Shown piece after piece: positions 46,639-55,310 of a stretch of 64,000 nt of DNA. Where the stretch lies: NCBI RefSeq assembly GCF_005796185.1, contig NZ_VAHM01000014.1, positions 38,938 to 102,937 of the forward strand, given 5' to 3'. Both the position numbers and the translations under genes were made by a program. The DNA comes from Pseudarthrobacter sp. NamB4. Its GTDB lineage: Bacteria; Actinomycetota; Actinomycetes; Actinomycetales; Micrococcaceae. The first letter of the stretch is position 1, and every line of letters starts with the position of its first letter. The notes under the pieces were generated by a model, which saw nothing but the letters and a program-made list of their open reading frames with translations, was not told where the DNA came from and did not search any database.

Positions 46639-47888
46639 CAGGAGGCGGGCATGCTGAAGGCGGAAGGGGCAGAGGTGGCCCAGGGCAGGCCCAGCTCACT
46701 AAAGGTGAGGTGCCTCCGGCCGGCCTGTTCCAGTGCGGCCTCGATGTCCACCACGACGGCTTGGGCTGCTTCCCCTTCCCCCTCCCACCGGACGTGGTCA
46801 TCATCGATGGGGGCCGGCAGCGGCGCGGTCCGCACGGCTTCGAGCACCAGCATGAAGGCGCCGCTGTCCAGGAGTGGGCTGATCAGCGGGGTGCCGGCGC
46901 TGCGGTGTGCCAGCAGGTTCTCCGTGAGGTCGTCCCGGCCGTAGGTCTTTTCTGACGTGCCTGACGCCGTGGTCACGGTGAGGCGGTCCTCGGTGTAGTG
47001 GAAAACGGCCGTCCCGGCAGAACCGTGGAGGGTGACGTACGGCTCCATTGACTCCGCTGCGCAGATGGTAAGGGCACAGGTGATGGGCAAGCCGGATGAC
47101 GTGCGGATGCGGATCACCGATGTGTCGTCGGATTCAATGTCGTTGGCGCGGTACAGTTCCGTCTCCACCGAGGAAACGTCGGCGGTGGTCCTGGCCCCCG
47201 CAATCCTCAGCGCCGTGGCCACTGCATGCGCCAGGGGGTTGGTGGCCACGCCGTCCACCACATCAACACCGCCGATGCTGCGTTTTCCGGCCCAGCGTGA
47301 GCGCTTGTAGTATGCCCTGTCCCGGACCCAGCGCCCCGTTGCCGAGATGCCCTGCAGCGTGCCGATGGTGCCGGCAGCCAGCAGGTCCGCGATGGCCTGC
47401 AGTGCGTGCGAGCCGAGGCTCTGGAAGCCGATCTGGACGCTCCTGTCCGATGCCGCAGCGGCATCACAAAGCCGGTTGAAGTCCGCCAAAGAGGCGACGG
47501 GTGGCTTTTCCAGGTAAAGGTCCGCTCCGGTGCCCAGGGCGGCCAGCGCCAGCGGGGCGTGGGTCTGGATGGGGGTTGCCACGATGATCAGGTCCAGCGC
47601 GCCGGCGGCGGAGAGCAGTTCGTCCAGCCCCGGGAAAACCTGGGCCGACGCTGGCACGTAGCCGGGTGCCGGCGGCTGCGGATCAGCTACAGCGACGAGT
47701 TCGACGGCGCCTGCCGCCTGGAGGCGTTCGAGGTTGCGCAGGTGGTGGGTGCCGAAGCCGTGCACGCCGACCAAGGCGACGCGGGCTGGAGCGCTTCGGG
47801 AGGTTCCGGGGGCAGCGTCTGCTTCAGCCGCTGTTGGGGGACTTCCCGCGGGGGCGTCCGGGCTGTGGGTGCCAGTCGGCATTCCCAT
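46638..47888 (-). CDS. Gfo/Idh/MocA-family dehydrogenase, paralogue without the DUF6807 half
   Basis: 416 residues from ATG 47888 (GGAG just before it); a nearby in-frame ATG at 47882 is also possible. It closely parallels the N-terminal 400 residues of the fusion at 26-28 kb: VALVGVHGFGTHHLRNL, ADLYLEKPPVASL, GFQSLGSHALQAI, KRSRWAGKRSIGGVDVVDGVATNPLAHAVATAL, ending FSELGLPWATS, exactly where the fusion turns into DUF6807. It is an intact reading frame, but the next gene in its operon (rhamnosidase) is destroyed. NAD(P)-dependent sugar oxidation is expected; substrate unknown. Confidence 0.85.
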   Translation of the reverse strand: MGMPTGTHSPDAPAGSPPTAAEADAAPGTSRSAPARVALVGVHGFGTHHLRNLERLQAAGAVELVAVADPQPPAPGYVPASAQVFPGLDELLSAAGALDLIIVATPIQTHAPLALAALGTGADLYLEKPPVASLADFNRLCDAAAASDRSVQIGFQSLGSHALQAIADLLAAGTIGTLQGISATGRWVRDRAYYKRSRWAGKRSIGGVDVVDGVATNPLAHAVATALRIAGARTTADVSSVETELYRANDIESDDTSVIRIRTSSGLPITCALTICAAESMEPYVTLHGSAGTAVFHYTEDRLTVTTASGTSEKTYGRDDLTENLLAHRSAGTPLISPLLDSGAFMLVLEAVRTAPLPAPIDDDHVRWEGEGEAAQAVVVDIEAALEQAGRRHLTFSELGLPWATSAPSAFSMPAS

Positions 47889-48139
47889 GGTTCTCCATTC
47901 CGCCCCTTCGGGGCACGCAATCCACCGGCGGTTGCCGCGGCGAGCAAACGCTTTCCAAGAACCAGTGTGCGCCATGGTGCTTGCGCGAGTCCAGCTATAA
48001 CGATTCAAAAGATAGCTTGACCTTGCCGTCGCGGTAGGTTCAGATTTTCGAGAAACCGATTACCGCTGTCTGGAACGTATCAAATGCAGCGTCCATCATC
48101 CCGCCCGAAACAACCTCGAAGAAGTGGAAAAGGAAAACC
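47889..48139. promoter_or_regulatory. Divergent control region with one box of each LacI type
   Basis: GCAAACGCTTTC at 47944-47955 (one mismatch to GAAAnCGnTTTC) and TATAACGATTCA at 47996-48007 (half-perfect match to TGAAwCGwTTCA). They separate the gfo-rhamnosidase unit (-) from a binding-protein remnant (+). No gene in this 251-bp gap. Confidence 0.55.
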
Positions 48140-48641
48140 ATGCTCCGCAGAAAACTCTCCCTGGCTGCTGCCCTCGTGACGGCCACCGCACTATCGCTCA
48201 CGGCCCGCAGCGGGGGTGAGACGCCGGCGGCGGACCTCACCACCGTGTCCATCATGGCGCCCTTCCTGGAAAGCCCAGCCGCCCAGTGCTGACGGTGCTG
48301 TCCCGAAAAAGCTGGAAGAGCTCACAGGCAAGGACATCAACATCTTCTGGACCCCCAACGCGTCCTATGAGGACAAGACCAACATCACCCTGGCATCGTC
48401 GGAGATTCCGCACATCATGGTGATCCAGGGCAAGACTCCCGGGTTCGTCAAGAACGCCGAAGCAGGTGCCTTCTGGGACCTGACGGACAAGCTGGATGAC
48501 TACCCGAACCTCAAGACCACGTTCCCCGAGATCCAGGAAAACGCCAGCATCAACGGCGCGGTCTACGGCGTCTACCGTGGCCGTGCCCCGATGCGAGCTC
48601 TAGCTGCACTGACAGGGTTTGATGCCGTTCAGAACGCGTAG
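48140..48641 (+). pseudogene. ABC solute-binding protein remnant (LplA-like)
   Basis: ATG 48140 (after AGGAAA) encodes MLRRKLSLAAALVTATALSLTARSGG. The position where a lipobox cysteine is expected (LTACSGG) is arginine: CGC in place of TGC. The frame then stops at a TGA (about 48290) just after MAPFLESPAAQC. A second frame continues the protein as PPSADGAVPKKLEELTGKDINIFW... down to GAVYGVYRGR (about residue 150), after which the sequence becomes unrelated near 48590-48600. Such proteins normally run to 500 residues or more and are followed by permeases, both absent. Three independent defects show it is dead. The end overlaps the lyase gene. Confidence 0.85.
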
Positions 48642-49693
48642 CGGATGCGGCAGTAAGGCGTGATCTTCTCCATAAGACCGGTCAGCTGCCGGATATAGCG
48701 GGCTTTGGTTCCCGACCGGTAGCGGACGTTGGTGAAGCCGTTGGATGAAACCTTTGCTTCCTGTAGGTCCGGACGCCACAGCGCGTTCTCGGCCTGCGGA
48801 TGCCACCCCAGGTTGACCTCGTGGAGGCGCTCATTGTGGGTCAGGAAAATCACTTCCGCCGCGAGCTGGGCCTTCGCCGCGGGAGTCAGCGTGGCATCGA
48901 GCTGGCGCAGCAGCTCCTCCCAGTCCCTGAGCCAGGTGTCCGTGATGATGACGGGGGAGAAGTTCACGTGCACCTCGTACCCGGCGTCGACGAAGTCGTT
49001 GATGGCGGCCAGGCGCTCGGCCACCGGGGAGGTCCGGACGTCGATCGATTTGGCCAGAGCGGCGGGCATGAGGGAGAAACGTATCCTGGTGTGGCCGCCG
49101 TGGTCCCACGTAAGCATCGCAGGGTTCACGTACTTTGTCGCAAAGGACAGCTTGGCGGTGGGCAGGTCGCGGAAGAGGGTAACGAGGTCCTCCACGTTGT
49201 CGCTGATGAGGGCGTCAACGGAACAGTCACTGTTCTCGCCGATGTCGTAGACCCACAGTTCAGGATCGCACTGGTTGGGCTCCAGCTTGATGCCCTGGCG
49301 GGTAACGTGCCGCTCAAGCGCCCCGGCGATCTGCTCGATGTTTGCGAACACCGTGACCGGGTTGCTATACCCCTTGTGCCGGGGCACGTAGCAGTAGGCG
49401 CAAGCCATGGCGCAGCCGTTCGCGGTGGAGGGGGCGATGAAGTCTGCGGAACGGCCGTTCAGCTTGACGGTCAGTGCCTTCTTGACGCCGAGGACCAGCG
49501 CCTCTGTCTTGATCCGGGACCAGCGGGGGACGTTCGTCTCATCGCCGTGCACCGCCGGAATGTTCCAGTGGCTGTCAACAAGCTCGACGTCTGCGTCCGG
49601 CCAGCGTTCAACGATTTCCTTACCCCGGGCCAGCTCCAATGCGGCAGGCTGTGCATAGATGCGGCGGATCTGCAGCAGCCGGTTGAATTCCAT
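48629..49693 (-). CDS. Spore photoproduct lyase-family radical SAM protein
   Basis: 354 residues. Radical SAM cluster motif CAMACAYC (CxxxCxxC), with YVPRHKGYSNPVTVF and the conserved lyase-type segments VYDIGENSDCS, FATKYVNP and RIRFSLMPAALAKSIDVRTSPVAERLAA. In Bacillus the family repairs spore photoproduct with S-adenosylmethionine. In non-sporulating Actinobacteria its target is uncertain, possibly other UV lesions. It lies where the remnant binding protein is cut off, so it may have arrived with the rearrangement. Confidence 0.85.
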   Translation of the reverse strand: MEFNRLLQIRRIYAQPAALELARGKEIVERWPDADVELVDSHWNIPAVHGDETNVPRWSRIKTEALVLGVKKALTVKLNGRSADFIAPSTANGCAMACAYCYVPRHKGYSNPVTVFANIEQIAGALERHVTRQGIKLEPNQCDPELWVYDIGENSDCSVDALISDNVEDLVTLFRDLPTAKLSFATKYVNPAMLTWDHGGHTRIRFSLMPAALAKSIDVRTSPVAERLAAINDFVDAGYEVHVNFSPVIITDTWLRDWEELLRQLDATLTPAAKAQLAAEVIFLTHNERLHEVNLGWHPQAENALWRPDLQEAKVSSNGFTNVRYRSGTKARYIRQLTGLMEKITPYCRIRYAF

Positions 49694-49746
49694 ACCGTTA
49701 TTCTTTCAAGACGCGGGAAGGGCTGGGGGTGGTTAAGCCGAAGGCG

Positions 49747-49956
49747 TCAGGCCATGCTCTCCAGCGACAGTTCCTCAACAGCCTCGGCGAGGGCTTCCAT
49801 ATTGAACCACTGGGCGGGCAGCATGTGATGGACGAAGGCGTCGAATTCAAAGGGGTGGCAGCGCCCGCCATGGTTCCAGTACAGGATCCACAGGTCGATC
49901 AGGCCACGGTCCTTCCGCTGCAGCAGGTGTTGGGCAGTATGCCGCAGGTCATCCAT
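49747..49956 (-). CDS. Small protein of unknown function
   Basis: 69 residues from ATG 49956 (AAGGA 8-9 bases before). Sequence MDDLRHTAQHLLQRKDRGLIDLWILYWNHGGRCHPFEFDAFVHHMLP...: soluble, rich in His and aromatic residues, with no family I recognise. It lies 53 bp upstream of the lyase gene on the same strand and might be co-transcribed with it. Confidence 0.6.
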   Translation of the reverse strand: MDDLRHTAQHLLQRKDRGLIDLWILYWNHGGRCHPFEFDAFVHHMLPAQWFNMEALAEAVEELSLESMA

Positions 49957-50089
49957 AACCAATCCTTGCTTCTGCTACCGGCCCCCCACAAGAGCAGCAG
50001 CCGGAGGATTCGCCCCAGCTGCAGCAAGGGTGGAGAATCAGGGAGTCAGTTCAGGGCCTGATTAAGGGATAAACGAGGGGAGGCAGGGT

Positions 50090-50464
50090 TTGGCACCGGA
50101 AATTGTCGACGGCGGCAAGGGTACTGTGGAATTGCGTTCCGACGGTATCATCCACCTGATCTGGGAACCCAAGGTCCGCATAGAACTCGAGGACGCGCAG
50201 GCGGCCATGGCGGCAGTCAACCGGATCGCGGGGGAGGAGACCTACCCCATGCTGGTGGACATGGCCACCACCGAGGACGTCACCAGGGCTGCCCGTTCCG
50301 TCTTTTCCATCCCCTGCGCCGCGAATCGGATCGCACTGCTGGGAGCCAGCCCGGTGGACCGGATCATCGCCAACTTTTTCCTGGGGGTGCACATCCCGCC
50401 CTGCCCCACCCGCTTCTTCACTTCCCGGACTGAGTCCATGCAGTGGCTGCAGCAGGGCGGATAG
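50090..50464 (+). CDS. STAS/SpoIIAA-like small protein
   Basis: 124 residues starting at TTG 50090, with a strong GGGGAGG ahead of it. The alternation of strands and helices (GIIHLIWEPKVRIELEDAQAAMAAVNRIAG, YPMLVDMATTEDVTRAARSVFS, NRIALLGASPVDRIIANFFLG) resembles the STAS/SpoIIAA-like proteins common in Micrococcaceae. The anti-sigma-antagonist serine cannot be identified with confidence. Role unknown. It converges on the LacI gene with 18 bp between. Confidence 0.65.
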   Translation: MAPEIVDGGKGTVELRSDGIIHLIWEPKVRIELEDAQAAMAAVNRIAGEETYPMLVDMATTEDVTRAARSVFSIPCAANRIALLGASPVDRIIANFFLGVHIPPCPTRFFTSRTESMQWLQQGG

Positions 50465-50482
50465 CCCGCCAGGCCCGGTTTG

Positions 50483-51505
50483 TCAGACGGCGGACGAAGC
50501 ACCCGTGCTCTGCCGGACCACAAGTTCCGGCGTGAACACCACCGCCCGGTGCGTGGGGTTCTGGGATTCCACCTCTTCGGCCAGGAGTTCGATGGCGGTG
50601 CGTCCGAGCGCCTCCGTGGGCTGGCGGATGGAGGACAGCGGGACCACGGCCGAGACCGCGAAGTCGATGTCGTCATAACCGATCAGTGCAACGTCCTCGG
50701 GGATGCGGTAGGTGTGGGTCATGGTCAGGGACTGCATGACGCCCAGTGCCAGGAGGTCGTTGGCGCAGAAGATGCCGTCCGGAAGGTTCTCCCGCCCCCG
50801 CTCCACCAGCATGTTGCCCACGCTGCGCCCGGCGAGGACGGTCTGCCCCTCGGACTCGAGCACCTCAAGCGTGGCATCAGCTTCTTCTTTCACGGCCCGC
50901 TGGGCCCCCTGCAGGCGGTCGGCCACCTGCCGGATGGAGGTGGGGCCGCCCACAAAGGCGAGCCGACGGCGGCCGGTGTCCAGCAGGTGCCGCGCAGCAA
51001 GGTACCCGCCGGCGTCGTCGTCAACTGCTACCGAGCTAAACTTTGCCTCGTCAGCGAGCCGGTCCACCAGCACGGTGGGAACCCCGCGCTCGCGGAGGAG
51101 GTCCAGCCGCTCGGTGACGTCCCCCACCGGTGAGATCAGCAGGCCCTGGACGCGCTGCTCCTGGAAAAGGTCGATGTAGTTGGCCTCCCGGCCGGCGTCG
51201 TGGCCGCTGTCGCCGAGCAGCACCGCGCTGCCATGCAGGGCAGCGGCATCCTCGGCGGCCCGCACCACGGACGTGAAAAAGGGGTTTCCCACGTCCAGGA
51301 CAATCAGGCCAATCGTTCGGCTGTGGCCTGCCCGCAACTGGCGGGCGGCGTCGTTGCGGACAAACCCCAGTTCGTCGATGGCCTTCAGCACCCGGTCCTT
51401 GGTCCGCTGCGAAACCCTGTCCGGGTAATTCAGCACATTGGAGACCGTGCCCACGGCCACGCTGGCATGGTTGGCGACGTCCTTGATACTGGCGGTGCGG
51501 TTCAT
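50483..51505 (-). CDS. LacI-family regulator of the L-rhamnose operon
   Basis: 340 residues. HTH ASIKDVANHASVAVGTVSNVLN, hinge FVRNDAARQLRAGHSRT, sensor IGLIVLDVGNPFFTSVVRAAEDAA through IFCANDLLALGVMQSL and DVALIGYDDIDFAVSAVVPLSSI. It is divergent from the rhamnose operon, with an inverted repeat between (51600-51628), so it is the likely repressor or activator of rhamnose use. Its recognition helix (VAVGTVS) differs from that of the LacI protein at 17.3 kb (VSHATVS), in line with two different box types in the island. Confidence 0.9.
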   Translation of the reverse strand: MNRTASIKDVANHASVAVGTVSNVLNYPDRVSQRTKDRVLKAIDELGFVRNDAARQLRAGHSRTIGLIVLDVGNPFFTSVVRAAEDAAALHGSAVLLGDSGHDAGREANYIDLFQEQRVQGLLISPVGDVTERLDLLRERGVPTVLVDRLADEAKFSSVAVDDDAGGYLAARHLLDTGRRRLAFVGGPTSIRQVADRLQGAQRAVKEEADATLEVLESEGQTVLAGRSVGNMLVERGRENLPDGIFCANDLLALGVMQSLTMTHTYRIPEDVALIGYDDIDFAVSAVVPLSSIRQPTEALGRTAIELLAEEVESQNPTHRAVVFTPELVVRQSTGASSAV

Positions 51506-51599
51506 GATTCTCCGTGCTGCAGGGCCGCGTGCCTCGGATCCGGCCGGGCTGCTGACAGCCGGGCCGGAATGCTTGACACCTACTCACCTACAAGAGTAC

Positions 51600-51628
51600 T
51601 TTGAATCGTACCAATGAAACGATTCAAA
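51600..51628. promoter_or_regulatory. Rhamnose operon operator
   Basis: TTTGAATCGT (51600-51609) and ACGATTCAAA (51619-51628) form perfect 10-bp arms. The right side contains the CG-centred TGAAACGATTCA (51616-51627), the form expected for a LacI-family site. It lies 27 bp before the mutarotase start. Confidence 0.75.
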
Positions 51629-51654
51629 CTCGAGCGAGTTCAGGAGAGTCCAAG

Positions 51655-52002
51655 ATGAGGGTGTGCTTCCGCTCCTCGATCCAGCCAGCGCTGATCGAGG
51701 AATACCGCAGGCGGCACGCTGCCGTGTGGCCGGAGATGCTCCGCGCGCTCAAGGACGCCGGCTGGAACAACTACTCCCTGTTCCTCGCGGAGGACGGCCT
51801 CCTGGTGGGCTACGTGGAATGCGACGACTTCGACGCCGTCCGCGCACGCATGGCGCTGACCGAGGTCAACGCCCGCTGGCAGGCGGAAATGGCAACACTC
51901 TTCGAAAACACCGGCCAGGCTCCCGACGAGGGGTTCCAGGTCCTTGAGGAAGTCTTCAACCTCGACACCCAGCTTGAGGTGGCAAGTTCCTCCACCTCCT
52001 GA
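51655..52002 (+). CDS. rhaM: L-rhamnose mutarotase
   Basis: 115 residues. It interconverts alpha and beta anomers of L-rhamnose before isomerisation. The start MRVCFRSSIQPALIEEYRRRHAAVWPEMLRALKDAGWNNYSLFL has the family's H-x-x-V-W-P-E-M motif and catalytic histidine; VGYVECDDF and NARWQAEMATLF follow. ATG 51655 lies behind CAGGAG; the longer frame upstream runs through the operator and is rejected. First gene of the rhamnose operon. Confidence 0.95.
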   Translation: MRVCFRSSIQPALIEEYRRRHAAVWPEMLRALKDAGWNNYSLFLAEDGLLVGYVECDDFDAVRARMALTEVNARWQAEMATLFENTGQAPDEGFQVLEEVFNLDTQLEVASSSTS

Positions 52003-52089
52003 CACCGGCGGACTGCCGAACATTGGGCTCCAGCAGCGGGGCGGCGCTTAACAGACCAACAGCATCACAAGAAACCGGAAAGAACCATC

Positions 52090-53268
52090 ATGAATGACGT
52101 AGCAACGGCGCTGGGCAGGCTCGAGGAGCTTGCCATTGAGGTCCCTTCGTGGGCCTATGGAAATTCCGGTACGCGGTTCAAGGTGTTCGGCACGCCCGGC
52201 ACCCCGCGCACCGTGCAGGAGAAACTGGCCGATGCTGCAAAGGTCCACGAGTTGACCGGCCTCGCCCCCACCGTTGCCCTGCATATTCCTTGGGACAAGG
52301 TGGATGACTACGCTGCCCTTAAGGAGTACGCGGCAGGACTGGGCGTCGGCCTGGGCACCATCAACTCCAACACCTTCCAGGACGACGAGTACAAGTTCGG
52401 CTCCCTGACCTCCTCCAACGAGACCGTCCGGCGCCGCGCCATCGACCACCACCTGGACTGCATCGAGATCATGCATGCCACCGGTTCCAGGGACCTGAAG
52501 ATCTGGCTGGCGGACGGCACCAACTACCCGGGCCAGGACGACATCCGCGGCCGCCAGGACCGGCTGGCCGAGTCGCTGCAGGAGATTTACGCCGCCCTGG
52601 GCGATGGGCAGCGCCTGGTGCTTGAGTACAAGTTCTTCGAGCCGGCGTTCTACCACACTGATGTGCCGGACTGGGGCACCTCCTACGCCCAGACCCTTGC
52701 CCTCGGCGAGAAGGCGCTTGTCTGCCTGGACACCGGCCACCACGCGCCGGGCACCAACATCGAGTTCATCGTGATGCAGCTGCTGCGCCTGGGCAAGCTG
52801 GGGTCCTTCGACTTCAACTCCCGCTTTTACGCCGACGACGACCTGATCGTGGGTGCCGCGGATCCGTTCCAGCTCTTCCGCATCATGCATGAGGTCATCC
52901 GCGGCGGCGGTTACGGCAAGGACGCTGCGGGGAATTCCGCTGTCGCTCTCATGCTGGACCAGTGCCACAACCTGGAAGAAAAGATCCCGGGCCAGATCCG
53001 CTCGGTGCTGAATGTCCAGGAGATGACCGCCCGCGCCCTGCTGGTGGACACCGCGGCCCTGAACGAGGCACAGCGCGCGGGGGATGTCCTGGCCGCGAAC
53101 GGCATCTTCAACGATGCGTTCTACACCGACGTCCGGCCTGTCCTGGCCGAGTGGCGTGAATCCCGCGGCCTGCCCGCAGACCCGCTGGCCGCCTTCAAGG
53201 CCAGCGGCTACCAGAAGAAGATCAACGAGGACCGCGTGGGCGGCCAGCAAGCCGGATGGAGCGCCTGA
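52090..53268 (+). CDS. rhaI: L-rhamnose isomerase (actinobacterial/Pseudomonas type)
   Basis: 392-residue TIM-barrel enzyme converting L-rhamnose to L-rhamnulose. Metal-binding segments typical of the RhaI family are visible: LALHIPWDKVDDY-like start of the barrel (VALHIPWDK), RLVLEYKFFEPAFYHTD, VCLDTGHHAPGTNIEF, and FDFNSRFYADDDLIVGA. This is the xylose-isomerase-like form rather than E. coli RhaA. It lies between the mutarotase and aldolase genes, which strengthens the call. Confidence 0.93.
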   Translation: MNDVATALGRLEELAIEVPSWAYGNSGTRFKVFGTPGTPRTVQEKLADAAKVHELTGLAPTVALHIPWDKVDDYAALKEYAAGLGVGLGTINSNTFQDDEYKFGSLTSSNETVRRRAIDHHLDCIEIMHATGSRDLKIWLADGTNYPGQDDIRGRQDRLAESLQEIYAALGDGQRLVLEYKFFEPAFYHTDVPDWGTSYAQTLALGEKALVCLDTGHHAPGTNIEFIVMQLLRLGKLGSFDFNSRFYADDDLIVGAADPFQLFRIMHEVIRGGGYGKDAAGNSAVALMLDQCHNLEEKIPGQIRSVLNVQEMTARALLVDTAALNEAQRAGDVLAANGIFNDAFYTDVRPVLAEWRESRGLPADPLAAFKASGYQKKINEDRVGGQQAGWSA

Positions 53269-53273
53269 TAGTT

Positions 53274-55310
53274 ATGACGAACAAGACTGTTGAAGACCTG
53301 ATTTCCCGCTCCAACCGCCTGGGCGCGGACAAACGGAACACCAACTTCGCCGGCGGCAACACCTCCGCCAAGGGCACCGAGAAGGATCCGGTGACCGGCG
53401 AGGACGTCCAGCTGCTGTGGGTGAAGGGCTCTGGCGGAGACCTGGGCACGCTGAAGGCCGAGAACCTGGCCGTCCTGCGGCTCGACCGACTGAACGCGCT
53501 GAAGAACGTGTACCCCGGTGTTGAGCGCGAAGACGAGATGGTGGCCGCGTTCGATTACTGCCTGCACGGCAAGGGCGGCGCCGCCCCCTCGATTGACACC
53601 GCCATGCACGGCCTGGTGGACGCCGCGCACGTGGACCACCTGCACCCGGACTCCAGCATTGCCATTGCCACCGCGGTGGATGGCGAGGCGCTGACCACCA
53701 AGATCTTCGGCAACAAGGTGGTCTGGGTTCCCTGGCGCCGGCCCGGGTTCCAGCTGGGCCTGGACATCGCCGCGATCAAGGAAGCCAACCCGCAGGCCAT
53801 CGGCACCATCCTCGGCGGCCATGGCATCACCGCCTGGGGCGCCACCAGCGAAGAAGCCGAGCAGAACTCGCTGTGGATCATCGAACAGGCCGAGAAATAC
53901 ATCAGGGACAACGGCAAGGCCGAACCCTTCGGCCCGAAGCTGCCCGGCTACGCAGCCCTCCCGGAAACCGAGCGCCGCGCCAAGGCCGCAGCGCTGGCAC
54001 CCGTGATCCGCGGCCTGGCCTCCACGGACAAGCCGCAGCTGGGGCACTTCAGCGATGACGCCGTCGTCCTTGACTTCCTCGAAGCCGCCGGGCACCCGCG
54101 ACTCGGCGCACTGGGCACCTCCTGTCCGGACCACTTCCTGCGCACCAAGGTCAAGCCGCTGATCCTGGACCTGCCCGCCGATGCGTCCATCGAGGACTCC
54201 ATCGCACGCCTGCACGAGCTGCACGCGGACTACCGCGAGGACTACCGGACCTACTACGACCGCCACGCGGACGAGAACAGCCCGGCCCTGCGCGGTGCGG
54301 ACCCGGCCATCGTGCTGGTTCCGGGCGTGGGCATGTTTTCCTACGGCGCGAACAAGCAGACCGCCCGTGTTGCCGGCGAGTTCTACATCAACGCCATCAA
54401 CGTCATGCGCGGCGCCGAGGCGATCTCCACCTACGCACCCATCGAGGAATCCGAGAAGTTCCGGATCGAGTACTGGGCGCTTGAGGAAGCCAAGCTGGTC
54501 CGCATGCCCAAGCCGAAGTCGCACGCCACCCGCATCGCCCTGGTGACCGGCGCAGCGTCCGGCATCGGTAAGGCCATCGCCACCCGCCTCGCTGCCGAAG
54601 GCGCCTGCGTGGTCATCGCCGACCTGAACCTGGAGAACGCGGAAAAGGTGGCCGAGGAACTCGGCGGCCCGGACGTCGCCATCGGTGTCCAGGCTGACGT
54701 CACAGACGAGGCGCAGGTCGCCACCGCCATCGACGCCGCCGTGCTGGCATTCGGCGGTGTGGACCTGGTGGTCAACAACGCCGGCCTGTCCATCTCCAAG
54801 CCGCTGCTGGAAACCACCGAGAAGGACTGGGACCTGCAGCACAACGTCATGGCCAAGGGCTCGTTCCTGGTGGCCAAAGCCGCAGCCAAGGTGATGATCG
54901 CCCAGGGCCTGGGCGGGGACATCATCTACATTTCCTCCAAGAACTCCGTGTTCGCCGGCCCGAACAACATCGCCTACTCCGCCACGAAGGCAGACCAGGC
55001 CCACCAGGTGCGCCTGCTCGCAGCCGAACTCGGTGAGCACGGCATCCGCGTCAACGGCATCAACCCCGACGGCGTGGTTCGCGGCTCCGGCATCTTCGCC
55101 GGCGGCTGGGGCGCAAAGCGCGCCGCCGTGTACGGCGTGGACGAGGAGAAGCTGGGCGAGTACTACGCCCAGCGCACCCTGCTCAAGCGTGAAGTCCTGC
55201 CCGAGCACGTGGCCAACGCCGCCGCCGTGCTCACCAGCAACGAACTGTCCCACACCACCGGCCTGCACATCCCCGTGGACGCCGGAGTGGCCGCAGCCTT
55301 CCTGCGATGA
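53274..55310 (+). CDS. rhaD: Bifunctional rhamnulose-1-phosphate aldolase / lactaldehyde dehydrogenase
   Basis: 678 residues. Residues 1-420 are a class II aldolase (AraD/FucA type): RNTNFAGGNTSAKG, zinc histidines in HVDHLHPDSS and later GGHGITAWG. Residues 425-678 are a short-chain dehydrogenase: ALVTGAASGIGKAIA, NNAGLS, YSATKADQ, with C-terminal DAGVAAAFLR. The aldolase makes DHAP and L-lactaldehyde; the fused domain is thought to oxidise lactaldehyde to lactate. ATG 53274 (MTNKTVEDLIS) preferred over ATG 53256, which overlaps rhaI. ATGA overlap with the kinase gene. Confidence 0.94.
   Translation: MTNKTVEDLISRSNRLGADKRNTNFAGGNTSAKGTEKDPVTGEDVQLLWVKGSGGDLGTLKAENLAVLRLDRLNALKNVYPGVEREDEMVAAFDYCLHGKGGAAPSIDTAMHGLVDAAHVDHLHPDSSIAIATAVDGEALTTKIFGNKVVWVPWRRPGFQLGLDIAAIKEANPQAIGTILGGHGITAWGATSEEAEQNSLWIIEQAEKYIRDNGKAEPFGPKLPGYAALPETERRAKAAALAPVIRGLASTDKPQLGHFSDDAVVLDFLEAAGHPRLGALGTSCPDHFLRTKVKPLILDLPADASIEDSIARLHELHADYREDYRTYYDRHADENSPALRGADPAIVLVPGVGMFSYGANKQTARVAGEFYINAINVMRGAEAISTYAPIEESEKFRIEYWALEEAKLVRMPKPKSHATRIALVTGAASGIGKAIATRLAAEGACVVIADLNLENAEKVAEELGGPDVAIGVQADVTDEAQVATAIDAAVLAFGGVDLVVNNAGLSISKPLLETTEKDWDLQHNVMAKGSFLVAKAAAKVMIAQGLGGDIIYISSKNSVFAGPNNIAYSATKADQAHQVRLLAAELGEHGIRVNGINPDGVVRGSGIFAGGWGAKRAAVYGVDEEKLGEYYAQRTLLKREVLPEHVANAAAVLTSNELSHTTGLHIPVDAGVAAAFLR

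Noticed and set aside
48216..48641. A stand-alone 141-residue gene
   Set aside because: Its second half is the body of a solute-binding protein whose signal peptide lies in another frame just upstream; better explained as part of one broken gene.
53208..55268. A 686-codon open frame on the minus strand opposite rhaD
   Set aside because: It mirrors the rhaD gene and has no start-site logic or recognisable domain; high G+C third positions keep the antisense frame open.
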